The translations under genes were made by a program, and so were the position numbers. The notes under the pieces are model-generated. The model saw only the letters and a program-made list of their open reading frames with translations, had not been told where the DNA came from and made no database searches. DNA of 64,000 nt from Rattus norvegicus (lineage: Eukaryota; Chordata; Mammalia; Rodentia; Muridae): positions 16,498,501 to 16,562,500 of the forward strand of contig NC_086034.1 of the NCBI RefSeq assembly GCF_036323735.1, given 5' to 3'. Shown one piece after another: positions 1-12,772 of the stretch; within the stretch, counting starts at the first letter, position 1, and each line of letters starts with the position of its first letter.

Positions 1-937
1 ATGCACACATTTTCTATGAATAAGGAAGGAGATATAACTTGAAAGAAATTCAAAGCTGAGGATGTAGTCCAATGGTCCAACACCTGCTTACTGGGTTGGA
101 TTCCGAGTACCACAAAAGGAATAGAAGCAAATCAACCAAGAAAAACAAAATAAGGCAATATGACCGGGACAGAAATAACAGGGAACTAAGGCATAGGAAA
201 GAGCCAAATAGCTATAAGCAACTTGCTCTGCAGAGCAATGAAATCCATGGTCGAGAAGGCTATTGTTTGTAACTATTTTCATGAGATGGCACCATGAGTA
301 ACACCTATGCATAAATATCTTCTGGGGCTCTTAGTAAAGCATTCTCAAACTCTGACTTAGTCTGCTGTCCTGCTATTTTACAGTCAGTGTTGTGATTGGT
401 ATCTTCTTGGTTTCTGTGTCCTGCATTTATTTTCTCGCTGTGTGCTTTGATCATGTTAGTCCACTTCCAATCACCAGGACATTGCCTGAGCAGCAAGAAA
501 GAACAGTGAAGGAACATTTGATTTAGGTGTCTTTGTCCTTCCATGTCACTGGTCTTACTGAAAATAATTTTTAAAAAAACCGTACTAAATGAAACCAAAA
601 GAATCAGGCACATTAGTATATTACAAAATTATATATTATATGTAAATGTGTATTAAATTAAATAAGGATTATATAAATAGGTAACCACTTTCCCTTATCT
701 AGGTCCTATATCCTTTTATCTAATAGAGGCTATCAGTTCTGTAACTGTACTGTCCTTTTCTTCCTGTAATCAACTCACAAATAATTGTTACTTGCATATC
801 ATTTACATTTTACTAGGTATTGAAGTAATGTAGAAGTGATATGAAGTAAAAGAGGGTTAGAGTTATGTTCAAATGGTACCACACAATTTTATATAAAGGA
901 CTTGAGCATCTGGAGTGTAACTGTACACTGACCACCT

Positions 938-939
<2 letters not shown>
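1..939. other. Unassigned A/T-rich intergenic sequence
   Basis: I see no gene, exon or recognisable repeat here. Short open frames on both strands (up to about 100 codons near 300-610) have no family resemblance and no codon-like composition. Confidence 0.5.

Positions 940-983
<44 letters not shown>
940..983. repeat. (CA)n microsatellite
   Basis: About 21 uninterrupted CA dinucleotides, read directly. It is likely length-polymorphic between strains. Confidence 0.98.
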
Positions 984-985
<2 letters not shown>

Positions 986-2921
986 GGCAGAAGCATTAGA
1001 ATTAGCCCTTTAGCAGTGTAAATGGAAAATGCGAAGAATTATCAAAGTTGTTTTACACCCCATGGTTAAAGAGGACAAGCTCTCTTCACCTGAGTGGAAA
1101 TATCATAAGACCTCCAGTCCTATATATTAAACGAAACTGGCCCTTTAAAGATTTTTACAAACTGGTGATACTAGACGCAACGTTCATGCTGTGATGCTTA
1201 TTTTCCTTAAATGTTCGTCTTTATTGAGTTGGAGACAGAACAAAGTAAAATCTATTTCATTTACAATTGTCAGGCTAATGAAAGAGAAACTGTAGAGATT
1301 TGTATAAACATTCACTCTATTCTGAGGTTTGTTAAACGTTTGAGTGCAGTGGGATCCTATTAAATTCTCAGCTCTAAAAAGGAAGAAAAATATTACTTTA
1401 TTCTACTCTGCGGCCTAATGCACAGTACTTTTTGTTTAATCAGGAATCATAAATACTAGGGATTTAGTTTGAGTTTGGGATCACTCAACGCCTCCAGGAT
1501 TAATGCCTCCTGGCACTAAGCAAGAATATTAAATTAAGGAAAATGCCAGTCTTATAGCTTTACTAAATGCAATTTATAGCTTAGCCATCATATTAAATCT
1601 TTTAATTGAAATTTGTAAAACAAACGGCAGTATTGGTAATTCCTTTATCAGCTTCCAATTCTCTGCCTACTTAACATCAGCCTCCAACCCGAGGGAAATA
1701 TAATTCCCAAGCACAATCCCTGGACACGAGAAAATGTCATTGAATATCCACATCACCTAACCTTCATGTTCACTGCTCCTACAAGGTACCACTCCTTCAT
1801 TTATCATACAAATGCCTTCATTTCTATTCTGTGGTACACATGCCCGTTAACAGGGGTTTTCTAGTTTACTGTTATCAAGACTTCCAGCTTAGGCTGTAAT
1901 TACACAGCAAGAAAAAAAAACAATAGTTCAAGTGGAATCAGGAGCAACCAAAGTGGCTACTGAAGTTCTGGAAAGTCAAAATCCAGGCACCAAACATTGG
2001 TAAATCTGTGAAATAAGAGAGATATGTAGAGTGGCATAGACAGTGAGAAAAACTAGACCTGGCAGAAGATCATTATCTTCTTCAAGAATGTTTTCCTACT
2101 TTCTATAATTGATGATTTCCGAATGGTACACTGGGCTTTCTTCTATATATTTGGCCATGTGCCTATAGACTTAACAATCCCTTCCTGTTGGAAAGGGGAA
2201 GTAAATCCTACCTAGACCTTAAACATCCTTAGCGCACAAACCATTGTGCTACACAGAGCTCAGACAGCATGAGAGTGAGGGAAGAACCCACTCGGGAGAC
2301 AAGGAAGGAAACTTACATGAGCCCACCACTTCTCACAGGCTTGAAGGGATAGCAGAAACGGTTGCGGAAGTTGTATGAGGGAAGTAAGAGGACTCAGATT
2401 TGACCCTGACCCCTAAACAATCTCCACGACTTGTGCAAACACCAGTGACATCCACAAGGAGAGCTGGACCAAGCTCCACCCATATCTTGTTATAAGATCT
2501 CAGTGAGTACACTTATCTGTACTAGTCACAAAAGAAGCTCCAACTGAGGGTGGGAGATATCCAAGTGGACCATTGAAGGTGGTTTAAGGCTTCTAATCCT
2601 GCCAAAGGACCTATAATATCTGTGTAACATAAAATTATGTATGTCTTCTTAATCAAATAACTGACACTCATCAAATCAGATATGGCACTTCTTCCCTCCC
2701 TGCATTGTTAAAGATAAAGAATTTCCTTCCCAGTGCCATACACATTTTCTAGACGAGCTGTTGTTAGCTACTATTTTTGTCAAATCAAGCTACCAGTGGC
2801 TTTTGGAGCTTCATCACCCAAAATAAGGAGCACATTCTGCATCTCTCAGCCATGGTTTTTATCAGCTAGTGTCATTTGCTTTCCATTGCTCTCAACATTG
2901 TTATAGTTGCAAATAAATGAT
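984..2921. other. Unassigned A/T-rich intergenic sequence
   Basis: I recognise no repeat or gene. The part from about 1200 to 1700 is free of obvious SINE, LINE or LTR sequence and has several TAAT-type motifs. It could be conserved non-coding DNA, but nothing in a single sequence can show that. Confidence 0.4.
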
Positions 2922-3260
2922 TGTTAGTTTTAATTGTCAATCCACTGTAGAATCAGTTAAGAAGAGGATCGCAATAAAGGATTGTGTAGCTCAAGTGAGT
3001 TTGTGACTGTGGCCCTGAAATAATCGCCTGTATTGCTTTAGAATACAGGTTGGGAAGATGCAGCCACCATGTGTGGTACCATTCCCTAGGTTCTCACTAC
3101 TGGACTGTGTAAATATAGATACGAGGCTAAGCACAAATAACCACTCACGTGTTAATTGTTCTTTGGTCTTAGCTGTAGTAATGAGCTATAATCTGGAACT
3201 GTGAGCTAAAATAAACCTTTGCCTCCCAGGTTGTTTTTGTCAGCATATCTATTACAACAG
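2922..3260 (+). mobile_element. Old MaLR-type LTR (ORR1/MT-like), family 1
   Basis: The copy starts with TGTTAGTTTTAATTGTCAA, holds an AATAAA signal at 3210-3215 and ends in the 'tgtcagcatatctattacaaca' type of tail. The same architecture (TTGTCAA start, AATAAAC near the 3' end, TTATCACAGCAA-like tail) recurs near 7973, 32797, 38834 and 46190 in this window. Rodent genomes carry many such solo LTRs of non-infectious MaLR retrotransposons. The sub-family name is my recollection, not a database call. The copy is heavily mutated. Confidence 0.6.
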
Positions 3261-3352
3261 ATGTGGAACTAGATCACTCAGTCTCTCTGCCTTTATTTCT
3301 CCTATAAATACTCTTACTCATATCAGCCTGGACTGGATCATACACTTCAATA

Positions 3353-3402
3353 CATACATACATACATACATACATACATACATACATACATACATACATA
3401 CA
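3353..3402. repeat. (CATA)n tetranucleotide microsatellite
   Basis: About 12 perfect CATA units, flanked on both sides by the word 'cacttcaa'. The flanking word may mark an expansion within a duplicated short segment. Confidence 0.97.
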
Positions 3403-3801
3403 CTTCAAGCAAGAATCATGGACCCGTAGCTGGATAAGTATGAAATATCAAATTGAAATCCCCACAGTGAGTGCTAGAAACCAAAAGGTGCTTCCCAATG
3501 TTCTTCTGAGACTAGAGAGAAATTGTTCTTAAGGGCTGGCTATGGGTCTCTTATCCCAGATATAAAACTCTGTGTATCACTCACAGTGCATTTGACACTT
3601 CTGAGAAGGTTCTAGAGCTGCTGAGGCAAGACCCTTCCAGAAGAGCTTATTCCTGCTCATGACTCCTTCCATGAGCAGGGATAAGATGAATTAAATTTTG
3701 CCCAACCTTCATCCTGGGCATTCCAAAAACATGACTGTGATATGTTGAATGTTGAGAGAAAGGCCCAGAGTCTACAAAATCCCCTTGTTGTTTTCACCAT
3801 C

Positions 3802-4127
3802 TGTGGTGGTTTGTATGTGCTTGGCCCAGGGAGTGGCACTGTTGAGAGGTGTGGCCCTGTTGGAGTAGGTATGGCATCATGGGTGTGGATCTTTGATATC
3901 TTTGTCATAACTGATGTGGAGTGAGCATTCTGCTAGCAGCCTTCAGATGAAGATGTAAGACTCTCAGCTACTCCTGCACCATGCCTTCTTGGATGTGGCT
4001 ATGTTCCTGCCTTGATAATGGACTGAACTTCTGAACCTTTAGGCCAGCCCCAATTAAACGTTATCCTTTATAAGACTTGCCCTGGCCATGGTGTCTGTTC
4101 ACAGCAGTAAAACCCTAGCTATGATAC
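3802..4127 (+). mobile_element. Rodent LTR-like repeat, family 2
   Basis: The copy begins TGTGGTGGTTTGTATGTG, passes through 'ggcactgttgagaggtgtgg', has an ATTAAA polyadenylation-type signal near 4053 and ends in a 'gtctgttcacagcagtaaaa' tail. The same family recurs at 13401, 17981, 20019 and 39993. TG at the start, the polyA signal near the 3' end and dispersed copies argue for a solo LTR (MaLR or RMER type). The short open frames inside it are not genes. I cannot name the subfamily with certainty. Confidence 0.6.
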
Positions 4128-5189
4128 CATCCGTCCATCTACTAGATTTCCATACAACAGCCTGTCTTCCCAATTCTATCAGCCTCCACTTTCTTTCTCA
4201 AGTGTCCTTTCATATCCTATTACCCTTGCTCTGAGAGACTGCTGTTGTAACCTGAGCATTACATTCACAGTGTAGCTCATAGCTTGACATTATCTCATGG
4301 TTTCTCTCCTTCCTGGCATCTCTGAGCTTCCTTCTACTTAACTCTCAGGAGATTCTTCCACTTTCTTCTAGAAAGAACACAGAGCTAGTGTTATGTAATC
4401 ATCTAATTCTGCCTCATTGCTGGCAGTTAAGGGCCCCTCTCTAGGGACATATTTAGTCTCTTCTGGGTGTTTAGTCAATGTCAGATGAACAGGAAACCCA
4501 AACGTAAGTCTTTGCATTGATCTTCTACTTCGTTTTCTCATATACAAGAGTAAAGACTATGCTTCCCCAGAGATGTCATGATTTAATTATCCTTAGCTCC
4601 TCAAAAAGTAGAGGATGACATTAATATTCTTACTGAATTACCATTAATTGGTTTATCAAAAAATATTTTAATAATCCCAATGTGTAGTCCTTCAGACATG
4701 ATGGCTTCCTTTCCAAGCTAATATCACATTGAGTAAAACTTAAGAACATTTTGTTTCATCTTCAAAATGAGTTTCCCAAATGCTAAGGTACTGCCTAAGA
4801 AATAAGAAGTTCTGAACCCCCAGACTAGCTAATCCTAGGCTACTGCATAATCCAGAAAGTTCTGCACCATTTTGGGGAGTCATTACTGGTAACTTTTCCT
4901 GGGATAACATCAACAAACATTCCAAAATATTTGGTTAGGCTCCTGAACCTGTGTTCAGGAAAAGCTGTTCACATCATGATGGAGAGGGCTGGATCTCAGT
5001 GTCTGCTGTAAAGGCTTACCCCCAAAGGCCTACTACCTTCATCTCTGAGTCACACTTTATAAAGATTCTGATAGTTCTCTTTAGCATTACCACCATCTAG
5101 AAAACAAGTTAAAACATGAGCATGTAGGGGATAACCCAGGTCAAAATACACCAGCAACCCAGGAGTCTCAATATCACATTGGTTTGGCA
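4128..5189. other. Unassigned intergenic sequence
   Basis: No gene, RNA or repeat recognised. Confidence 0.45.
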
Positions 5190-5198
5190 AAGAAAGAG

Positions 5199-5265
<67 letters not shown>

Positions 5266-5292
5266 GAGAAAGAAAGAAAGAAAGAAAGAAAG
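5190..5292. repeat. (GAAA)n purine microsatellite
   Basis: About 25 GAAA units with one GAGA interruption near 5264. The pure purine/pyrimidine strand asymmetry gives spurious open frames of Lys/Glu/Arg on one strand and Ser/Leu/Phe on the other. These frames are not genes. Confidence 0.97.
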
Positions 5293-7429
5293 GAGAAAAA
5301 GAAAAAGACAGATATAACTGGACACTTTATGTACTATATCAGGAAAGGAAAGAAAAGAAAATATGTTAGACCAAGTTATGAATCATTTCAAATAAAGGTT
5401 AATTATGGATTTTGTTGTGTATCTGTTTCTCCTCCTCCACTTATGACATCTTTTTACACAGAGAAAACAGAAGTTGTCACTTCTGCAGAGTCTGCTATAG
5501 TCTAACTTTCTCCCAGTGTCCTGCAGGCTTTTCAAGTAGGTACACTAAACTTGTCCATCAGTTTATCTAAAGTTAAATCACAAGTGGCAGATTCAGGTTG
5601 AAGTCCATCCTAACACCCTTCTCACATACCATACTCTCCCTTAAAGATGTCACCCAATCTCAGTTCATCATTCAATACATGGATCAGTGATGGCCAAGTT
5701 GTCAAGCCGAGGAGACAGCTTACTGCAGAGCACACACTTCTGCACCTCATTCTGGAAGCCTGAGCATTTCTTGTGCTATTCACTAACCAGGTGCCTGACC
5801 TTGATCTCGCCCTACAGCTTGTCTGCCCTTCCCTTACTTCCCTGCCTTTTTATTTCAGCAGCTGAATTATTTCTAATGTGTTTGGGAATCTAGTGCCCTC
5901 TGATTCCTTTGCAGAAGTGGATGGAGCTCTTTGAATACGTTAATATATTGAAAATCAAGACACAATTCTTTCTGTCTTTTGCCATGATATCCTTCCCTCA
6001 AAGAATTCAATTTCCAGGCACTAGCGTTCCTTTCACCACAGATATCACTCCTCTAACAATGCTACTTTATCTGCCTTTAGAGTTTAAAAATCGACCATCA
6101 TGAGTGCATTACGAAATCACTCCCAGGCAAAGGTCAGAAAGTGGCTGCTGCGTGTAATGAATTTCTGAAGAGGACATCGGCCCAGTCCTTCTCATCCAGG
6201 CACTGCGTCTCAACGATGAAGGGAAGAGGATAATTGGAGACATATCCTTAAAACACATGCCTCATAATCACCCTTCATCTCTGAGCCATCCTGTCAAAAT
6301 TGAAAAAGGTCTTTTGTGCTTTAAGGAAACTGATTTAGTCTCTTCTTTCAGATTTCATCTTAAAGAAAGGAAACTGTATGAGTAGCCATTGGGTACCAAC
6401 TGGAACCTCCCCTTACACACTTTGTTGCTGAGGTATACAGGAGCATGGGCAAGGGCAGAAGGAAGTTATGACGTGCTGGGTTTTCTTTATTTGGCATTTA
6501 GTGTCCACTGTCAATTAAGTCATTTTCAGTTTTCTTCGTTCTGAGTTTCTATGATATTAGCATCTTTCATCTCCAAGTTCATTGTCATCCCTGGCAAACA
6601 TGTCCAGAAGAAAAGGCTTCACTATAGGTTTACCAGTTATTTCTAATGACACCTTTTGAGGAACCTGATATTCCAAACAGTACTCAGTACTGCAAGAAGA
6701 ATGTAGCAGGTATGTAATCAAATTAAATTCTCAAAGTCAATACACTATACATTTCCTAAAGCCATTTGTGGATAGAAACTCACTGAAAACTACCCGGAAG
6801 GATGGTGGACATCGTAACAACTGTGGAATGGCACAGCTGGGATGATACATGGGAGGTGAGGGCTACATCCGAGAGGGATTTTAACCTGCCCTGACATATC
6901 TTCACAGTACACAAACAAAATAAAAACAAAATTATATGAGTAATACTCTAAGACAAAATTAAAATAACTAGGCATAAAGCGTGTATGACTTCTATCTTTC
7001 TCAGAGTGGTTAGAAATATCCTCTGCTTCCCTCGGCACTGATGCTCATGGAGAGATTTGCTCAATTGTCTGCCTTGGGAGTATAAGCTCATCACTTTCCC
7101 ACTCTCTGATCAATGATAATGCACTCTCTTTTGGGAAAAGAAAATACGACAAGATAAACTCAGACAGAAAGGAGAAAAGACCTTATGGTTCTGTCCAGGG
7201 ACAAATGACCTCTTACCCAAGCATCCAAGTGCTCCCTTAGATAAAAGAAAGGGACTAAGCACTCCTGGTCTATATCTCTCACCCTCCACCTTCTTCTAAA
7301 TCTCTACCATATGCACTGACCCTCAGACCGCTAGCACCATGGCAGCCCCATCATCATCCAATCCCATATGCTGGCCCCTTCATCTAAAGATCATCCAGAT
7401 CCTTCCAATTGGAGTGTGAGTGTTATAAA
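5293..7429. other. Unassigned intergenic sequence
   Basis: No gene or clear repeat recognised. Open frames at 5687-5893, 5909-6103 and 6790-7038 are short and unlike any family I know. Confidence 0.45.
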
Positions 7430-7960
7430 AAAATTAATTATAAGATAAAACTTTCTGATGCATCTTTGCAAATGGGAAAACATTGAATATGTCCTCTGTT
7501 GTTTCAAGAGGATGATCATATGATCTATTATCATCCATGCTATTCAACAACATCCTATGGTCACAACAAGCACATTGAGAATGGAAAAGGTTAAAAGGCA
7601 AAGAAATCTGTCATTATCATAGATGATACAATACTGAGTATGGAAAATTCACCACAGTAGTCGCTAGAGAAAAGGCTAGAGCAAGAGTTCAACCAACATG
7701 ACATTAAATAGAAATGTATTATATTTTATATAGTTATTAAAATAGTTATATATTTTACAAAGTAAAATTTGTATTAGCACTTGACTATGAAGCGCTTAGG
7801 GACATTTTTCAAAAATTTGACAAATCCAAAGAGAAAATGGCAAGCAAAAAGTATATAGAATACAAAGTGATGTGGGGGGTCATTGAGTAGTTAAAGATAA
7901 ATGGATTTTAGAAGAGATGATGATTGTGCTATTTTTCATCATTAATAATAATATGATAGT
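7430..7960 (+). mobile_element. Ancient L1 ORF2 relic (reverse transcriptase region)
   Basis: The stretch around 7530-7690 follows the layout of the L1 reverse transcriptase: a 'ctattcaacaacatcctatgg' palm segment, then a degraded ATAGATGATACAATACTGAG where the F/YADD catalytic region should be, then 'tatggaaaattcaccac'. It is riddled with stops and indels. The divergence fits a pre-rodent L1M-type copy. The boundaries are soft. Confidence 0.5.
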
Positions 7961-7972
7961 ATGGTGACTAAA

Positions 7973-8344
7973 CTGGTTGTCTACTTAATACATCTGGGAA
8001 GAGGAAATCTCATTCAAGGTTGCCTATATTATATTGGCCTGCAGGAATAACTTTGGAACATTTTCTTGATTGCTGTTTGATATAGGAGGGCCCAGCCCAC
8101 TCTGGGTGGTTTCATTCCTAGGCAGGTGATCCTAGAGTGTGTAAGAAAGGTGGCCTAATGTGAACCTGAGATCAAGCCAGTAAGTAACACTCTTCCATTG
8201 GACTTTGAATCAAGCTCCTATCTTAAATTGCTATCTTAGCTTCCCCTTGATGATGGGCTGTAATTCAAGCTAAATGAAGAAACAAAGAAGACCCTTTTAT
8301 CAACCATGGTGTTTATCATAGCAAAGGAGAAGGAAACTAGGACA
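7973..8344 (+). mobile_element. MaLR-type LTR (ORR1/MT-like), family 1
   Basis: It contains the family landmarks 'catctgggaagaggaaatc', 'gatataggagggcccagccc' and 'cctaggcaggtgatcctag', and ends 'ggtgtttatcatagca...aggaca'. It is in the same orientation as the copy at 2922 but better preserved in the middle. It is a solo LTR without an adjoining internal region. Confidence 0.65.
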
Positions 8345-9889
8345 GAAATTCTTCAAACAACACCAATGTCAGTAACCTACTACATACTAAATGTAATACC
8401 CTTCATTACATGCACACAAAAAAACCTCAAATGCCAGCACAAATATAGTGCATTTCAAATATATGGTGGATAATCAATAAAAATAGTGAAATACAGAAGG
8501 AAAGAATAAAAAATAATCAACCAAGATAAAAAGTACTATTACGGTAGTGTGGGTATGTCAGAGTATAGTGCCAACATGAATCACCTGTGAAATATTTAAA
8601 CTCTACCGCAGCACAAATAATTTATCAATTGGAAAACTTCTCTGTTAATTCAATGACATGAGACAAGTTTTATAAAGTGTCACAAGCTATTAAGAAATCG
8701 TGACAGATATGCATGTTATGACCTCAGGCAAGCAGAAGCCCCTTGCCTTTTGTCAAGGATTCTTTAAAGTTTCTGACTAAACCTGCCTCCATCCGTCCCC
8801 AAATCATGGGATACTTCTGGATTCCACCACGGTTACATGTTTTTAACTTAAATCAGGATCTTTGTGGAGTATTTTAAATATACACGCAATTTATTAACAA
8901 GATAACAAGTGAAATTGAATGTCTTGCCTATTACAAAACTGTTTCATCTTGCAACAGGGAGAAAGTGACATTTTAAGAATGTCAAGCGACTTTGTCAAAG
9001 AATCAGAAGAAAAGTCAAAACACTAACAATGTGTAAAAAAAAAAAATCTGTTCACCAAATCTGAATGGGCCATTTTCAGTTTAGAAACGCAGTTCTTTTT
9101 GAGCATTTCAATAAAAGTGAAAATAAATTACAGCATCTTAAATCAGACCCATGTAACATGTAGCTCTTGTCACTTTTAAATTTGCTACTTAATGGGAGAG
9201 GAAGTCTTAATGAAACTTAATAGACTATCCAAACAAGTGATAAGCATTTGATGAGCAGCACATCAGTAAAAACTACTCCACCATCAAGAAAACCAAACGA
9301 TAGCAGAACAGCAGCAATAACAACAACGAAGCCTTTAATCTAGGCCAAGAACAGCACATGATTAAGAGAAAGACAAAGACTTGAGATCAAAGTTAGACTA
9401 GAGTCTTGGTCAGCTTGAAAATGTAACTAATAAACTAGTGAATTATCTGCACATACTAATAAAATTCAAATAACCTGCCAATTTGACACAAAATACCAAC
9501 TGAGGTAATATAAAAGCAATTACACTCCAGTGCCACCTGAGCCTCCACAATAAACCGGTTAATGGAGGTCATTAATTTAAGGAGTATTTAAGATGACTTG
9601 CTGCCAGGAAAAACTTCATAAACATTGAACAATTTTATAGTTTATAGGTGACAGAAATTTAGAAGACAATTTTCCAAACTTGATAACAATACTGAAAACA
9701 TGTATGGCATTACCTATATAAATCTTCAAAGATTTTTTTTGTGAGACACCAATAATAAAAGATTTCTATGACCCATTTTGCATACCAAATCATCTTTACG
9801 TTCTCCATACAGAAAAAGCTACATTGCAGAAATCACTGTCCTATAAAGAGGCTATCAAAACATATTGAAAAGCAGGACAAGGAAGTAAG
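8345..9889. other. Unassigned A/T-rich sequence
   Basis: Apart from an A12 run near 9037-9048 I see no repeat family. The part from about 8860 to 9600 is repeat-free by eye and could include conserved non-coding DNA. A cross-species alignment would decide. Confidence 0.4.
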
Positions 9890-10510
9890 GGTTCTGTTGC
9901 TTTAAACTGGAACATTGTTTTTCTGAACTTCTGATATTTTTCAACTTTTTAAATTTATAATTTGGGCCAGTGTTAAGTAACAGTTTTCCTCTGAGGTTGA
10001 AACATCTCAACCCATAAGGAAGTTCTTTAAGCAGGGAGATAAACTACTCAAAATAGCTTCAGGAAGTCCCTGAAATTGATCGGATTCACTAGGCCCTTCC
10101 TTGCCAAAATAAGCAATAAAAGTTGTAAAGATTCTCAGACAAGCCAAAGTTCACAGAAGACTGAGACAAGCCCAGCTTCCTGAAAGAAGTTTAGTTCAAT
10201 TGATGTACTTAGAAAGGACATTCTACAACCTGTTGAGTTTCCTGCCAGATGGACAGTATGGTCCATTCCCAGCTTTTGTGAACTTCATCTAATGATAAAG
10301 CTTTCTTTAAGTCAGTTTTTCTCCTGTAAGCAACCCCTTGCTCATTGTAAGAAAGGGATTCCTGTATTAGGACTTCTCTAGGTAGTCCCAATAAAACCTA
10401 TTGGGTCACCAAGTTGGACTTGGTGGTTTCTGTACTTTATCTGTCATTGCCTCCCTATCTAAAGTGAATAGAGGTGTGTTTAGCATCTCTGCACAAAGTC
10501 GTTTGTCATA
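9890..10510 (+). mobile_element. Possible ERV-type solo LTR remnant
   Basis: A CCAATAAAACC-type signal lies at about 10387-10396. It is followed by 'ttgggtcaccaagttgg' and a T/G-rich stretch, preceded by 'ccttccttgcc' and 'gcaataaaagtt'. This layout (U3, AATAAA, short GT-rich U5) fits an old endogenous retroviral LTR. No gag, pol or env remnant adjoins it. I could not find its ends or a target-site duplication. Confidence 0.4.
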
Positions 10511-10514
10511 CAAC

Positions 10515-10692
10515 AGTCATTGAGATGGCTTGATAAACAAAGATGCTTGCTGCTAAGTCTGATGTTCTAAATTCAATCCCTGGCATCGCAGAGTAGTAGA
10601 AAAAAAATCTATCCCCACGAATTGCTTTCTAAGCTGCATATGTGCACCATGACAAATATATAGCCCACAAGATATATGCAAATAAATAAATG
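10515..10692 (+). mobile_element. Old tRNA-derived SINE (B2/B4-like), sense
   Basis: The tRNA-like head reads 'gagatggcttgataaacaaagatgcttgctgc' and contains a B-box-like 'ttcaatccctgg'. A non-tRNA body follows, then an A-rich tail 'caaataaataaatg'. It is degraded and abuts an inverted SINE on its right. Confidence 0.55.
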
Positions 10693-10893
10693 TAATAATT
10701 TTAGATTTATTTTACTTTTTACTTTTAATTATGTGTATATGGGTGTTTCCCTGTGAGTGGCTATGTGTACATGGACCCAGAGAGTTGGAGCTGTGGTTAT
10801 AGAGAGTTGAGGGTTTCCCTAAGTGGATGCTGAGAATCAAACTCAGAACGAATTCTTCGAGGCTGAAGAACCATCTCTGTGGCACCATATTTA
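10693..10893 (-). mobile_element. Old B3/B2-type SINE, antisense
   Basis: The T-rich left end is the A-tail read in reverse. Then come 'ttatgtgtatatgggtgt', 'gctgagaatcaaactcaga' (reverse of the B box) and 'ggctgaagaaccatctctg' (reverse of the 'gagatggct' head). Head-to-tail pairing with the neighbouring sense SINE gives an inverted arrangement. Confidence 0.6.
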
Positions 10894-11999
10894 TATTGTT
10901 GTTTTAACTTAGAATTTTTGTTGGGATCAGTTTACTCCTCAAGATAAATATTCTCTGTTGTACGTAATTACAGTTTCTGATTCTGTGTTTTGTCACCAAG
11001 GAACTTACCATTCCAAATAATCACATTTGTGACCCACATCCCTCCTGTAACTAGGCAAACCGAGGGTTGGGTCAGTGGGTGGGGTTTAACCCTTTCCGGT
11101 TGGAAGCGCTCTATGGTTCTTTGAGCAGGGCAGGTTTATTTCCGACTCACTCTTACCTGAGACTTGAGACTTAGGAATGTTGCTTTTTTCTGGAGAACAT
11201 CCTCTTCTTGAATTCACCCTCTATCACCAAGCAAGTGCCTCAAAGATCAAGTTCAGCATCACAACTAGACTGCAGCCAGGAGCTTTAACCCCCCAGGGTA
11301 CCACCCTCACATTGACCTGGCAACTCTTCAGCACTGCAACTTCGACATGATTTCAGGATTTGAAATTGTTTATACCCAGTGTTTCCGGTTGTTTGGGAAG
11401 CAACGGTCGATCCAAACTTGCACATAAGTCTTTGCTTGCCTGTTTTAGATTAGAGTTGCAGGACCCTTCTACCCTAGCAGGCACATGCTTTACGCTTCTG
11501 AAAGGCAAAAATGATGCAAAACAATCCTAAGTAAGATTAAATGAGAAATATTTTTTTAAGTACAAAACTAGTTTAATTACAAATAAGCAAATGAGATGGC
11601 TGACCTGTGGCATCCTCCCGCTGGGATTTTTCCCAGTTTTAGAGGCCCGGGCAAGTCACCATTTTGAACTGTGTTTTCATTTCTGCTCTCATTCCCAGCA
11701 CTTTATTGTAAGCACTTTCTCACACCATTAAAAATGCTTAATGACCATTTCAGTTGGTTGTGCAGTAAAAGTCTATGCGTGCTCTAAATTACGTGGTGAT
11801 AATTTGTGCGAGTCCCTTTATTAACAAATAAGCATTTGAGAGCAATAAAGCATGCATATGCTCACGTACGCACTGCAGTCATGAAGTTCATCTCCATGAC
11901 ACATCCATCGCCAGCCCAAAAGCCAGGTTAGAGCACGCGACCGCAGACTGCTCCTCTCCCGCTTCTCTTCCCGTAGCTAGCCACTTGGCAATTGGAGTA
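10894..11999. other. Unassigned, locally CpG-richer stretch
   Basis: No gene is recognised. Between about 11050 and 11420 the sequence keeps more CpG than its surroundings (for example in 'ccgagg', 'ttccggttgg', 'gaagcgct', 'acggtcgatcc') and I see no repeat. It could be an ancient regulatory element or a degraded LTR. There is no TATA, CpG island or exon structure I can support. Confidence 0.35.
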
Positions 12000-12295
12000 A
12001 TCCCTCTTCTAAGGGATATCAATTCTAGCTTTACTTGGGGTACAGTGTACCCAGTTCTTTTTCTAATCTTTCCTTCACCCAGGTATAAGTAGCTGTATAA
12101 GAAGTAGTAGAAGAGGCTCAGATCCAGAGAATTCCAGAAACATGGAACTGTGGGTGACCGGAACCTGTGTCCCAATGCTATGATCACCCCTACAGAGCCC
12201 CCAAATAAACTCTTATCCAGTTTAAGGTGAGACTTGTGGTTTTCCTGGCAACAACTTCTATCCGTTGACCAAATAATTTTCATGTCTCAACCAAA
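12000..12295 (+). mobile_element. Possible LTR fragment
   Basis: A 'ggtataagtag' TATA-like motif near 12081 is followed about 125 bases later by 'cccccaaataaactc' near 12199, a polyA-type signal, and then 'ggtgagacttgtggt'. The spacing resembles a retroviral R-U5 region. The antisense 131-codon frame across it (11888-12283) has no family resemblance. This is a weak call. Confidence 0.3.
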
Positions 12296-12772
12296 ATATC
12301 AGAAAGATGATTATTATTAATACCTCCTCCCCATCTCAAACCAAGATGGGGGGGTAGAAGTAACAATTATACATGAATTGTAAAGTCTACTCACCTCTTG
12401 ACCCTTTTTATGCTAAGACATAGCCATGATACCTGGAGCCCCAGCAGCGTTACAGATGATATGGCCTTAGAAGTACTGGGCTAAAAAAGGTTCTTAGAAG
12501 GCAGCTGTGTGTATGCATGGAATCACCATAGCAACACTAACCAGGCTGAATTTGACATAGTTTTATAAGAGAAAGATATAAAATATCCTCTGCCTTGGAC
12601 TATAGTTTTATGCTATTATTTACATTATGAACAAGTAAGAATGAGCTTAGGTAAAAACAGGATGTGTCTCAACAATACCTTCAAGGAACTTTTATGTATA
12701 AATAATTAAAGACATAGGATAGACACAAGCAAAACTTAGTAAGGATAAATGTTGATTAGTACACAACAGAGA

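Noticed and set aside
3353..3402. Regularly repeated short units considered as a CRISPR-like array
   Set aside because: Perfect tetranucleotide tandem repeat without spacers, in a mammalian genome.
5179..5505. Lys/Glu/Arg-rich open frames resembling charged nuclear proteins
   Set aside because: Entirely the (GAAA)n microsatellite read in different frames.
11888..12283. 131-codon minus-strand frame with a hydrophobic middle
   Set aside because: No family resemblance, no start context or exon structure, and the sense strand looks LTR-like. Left as chance.
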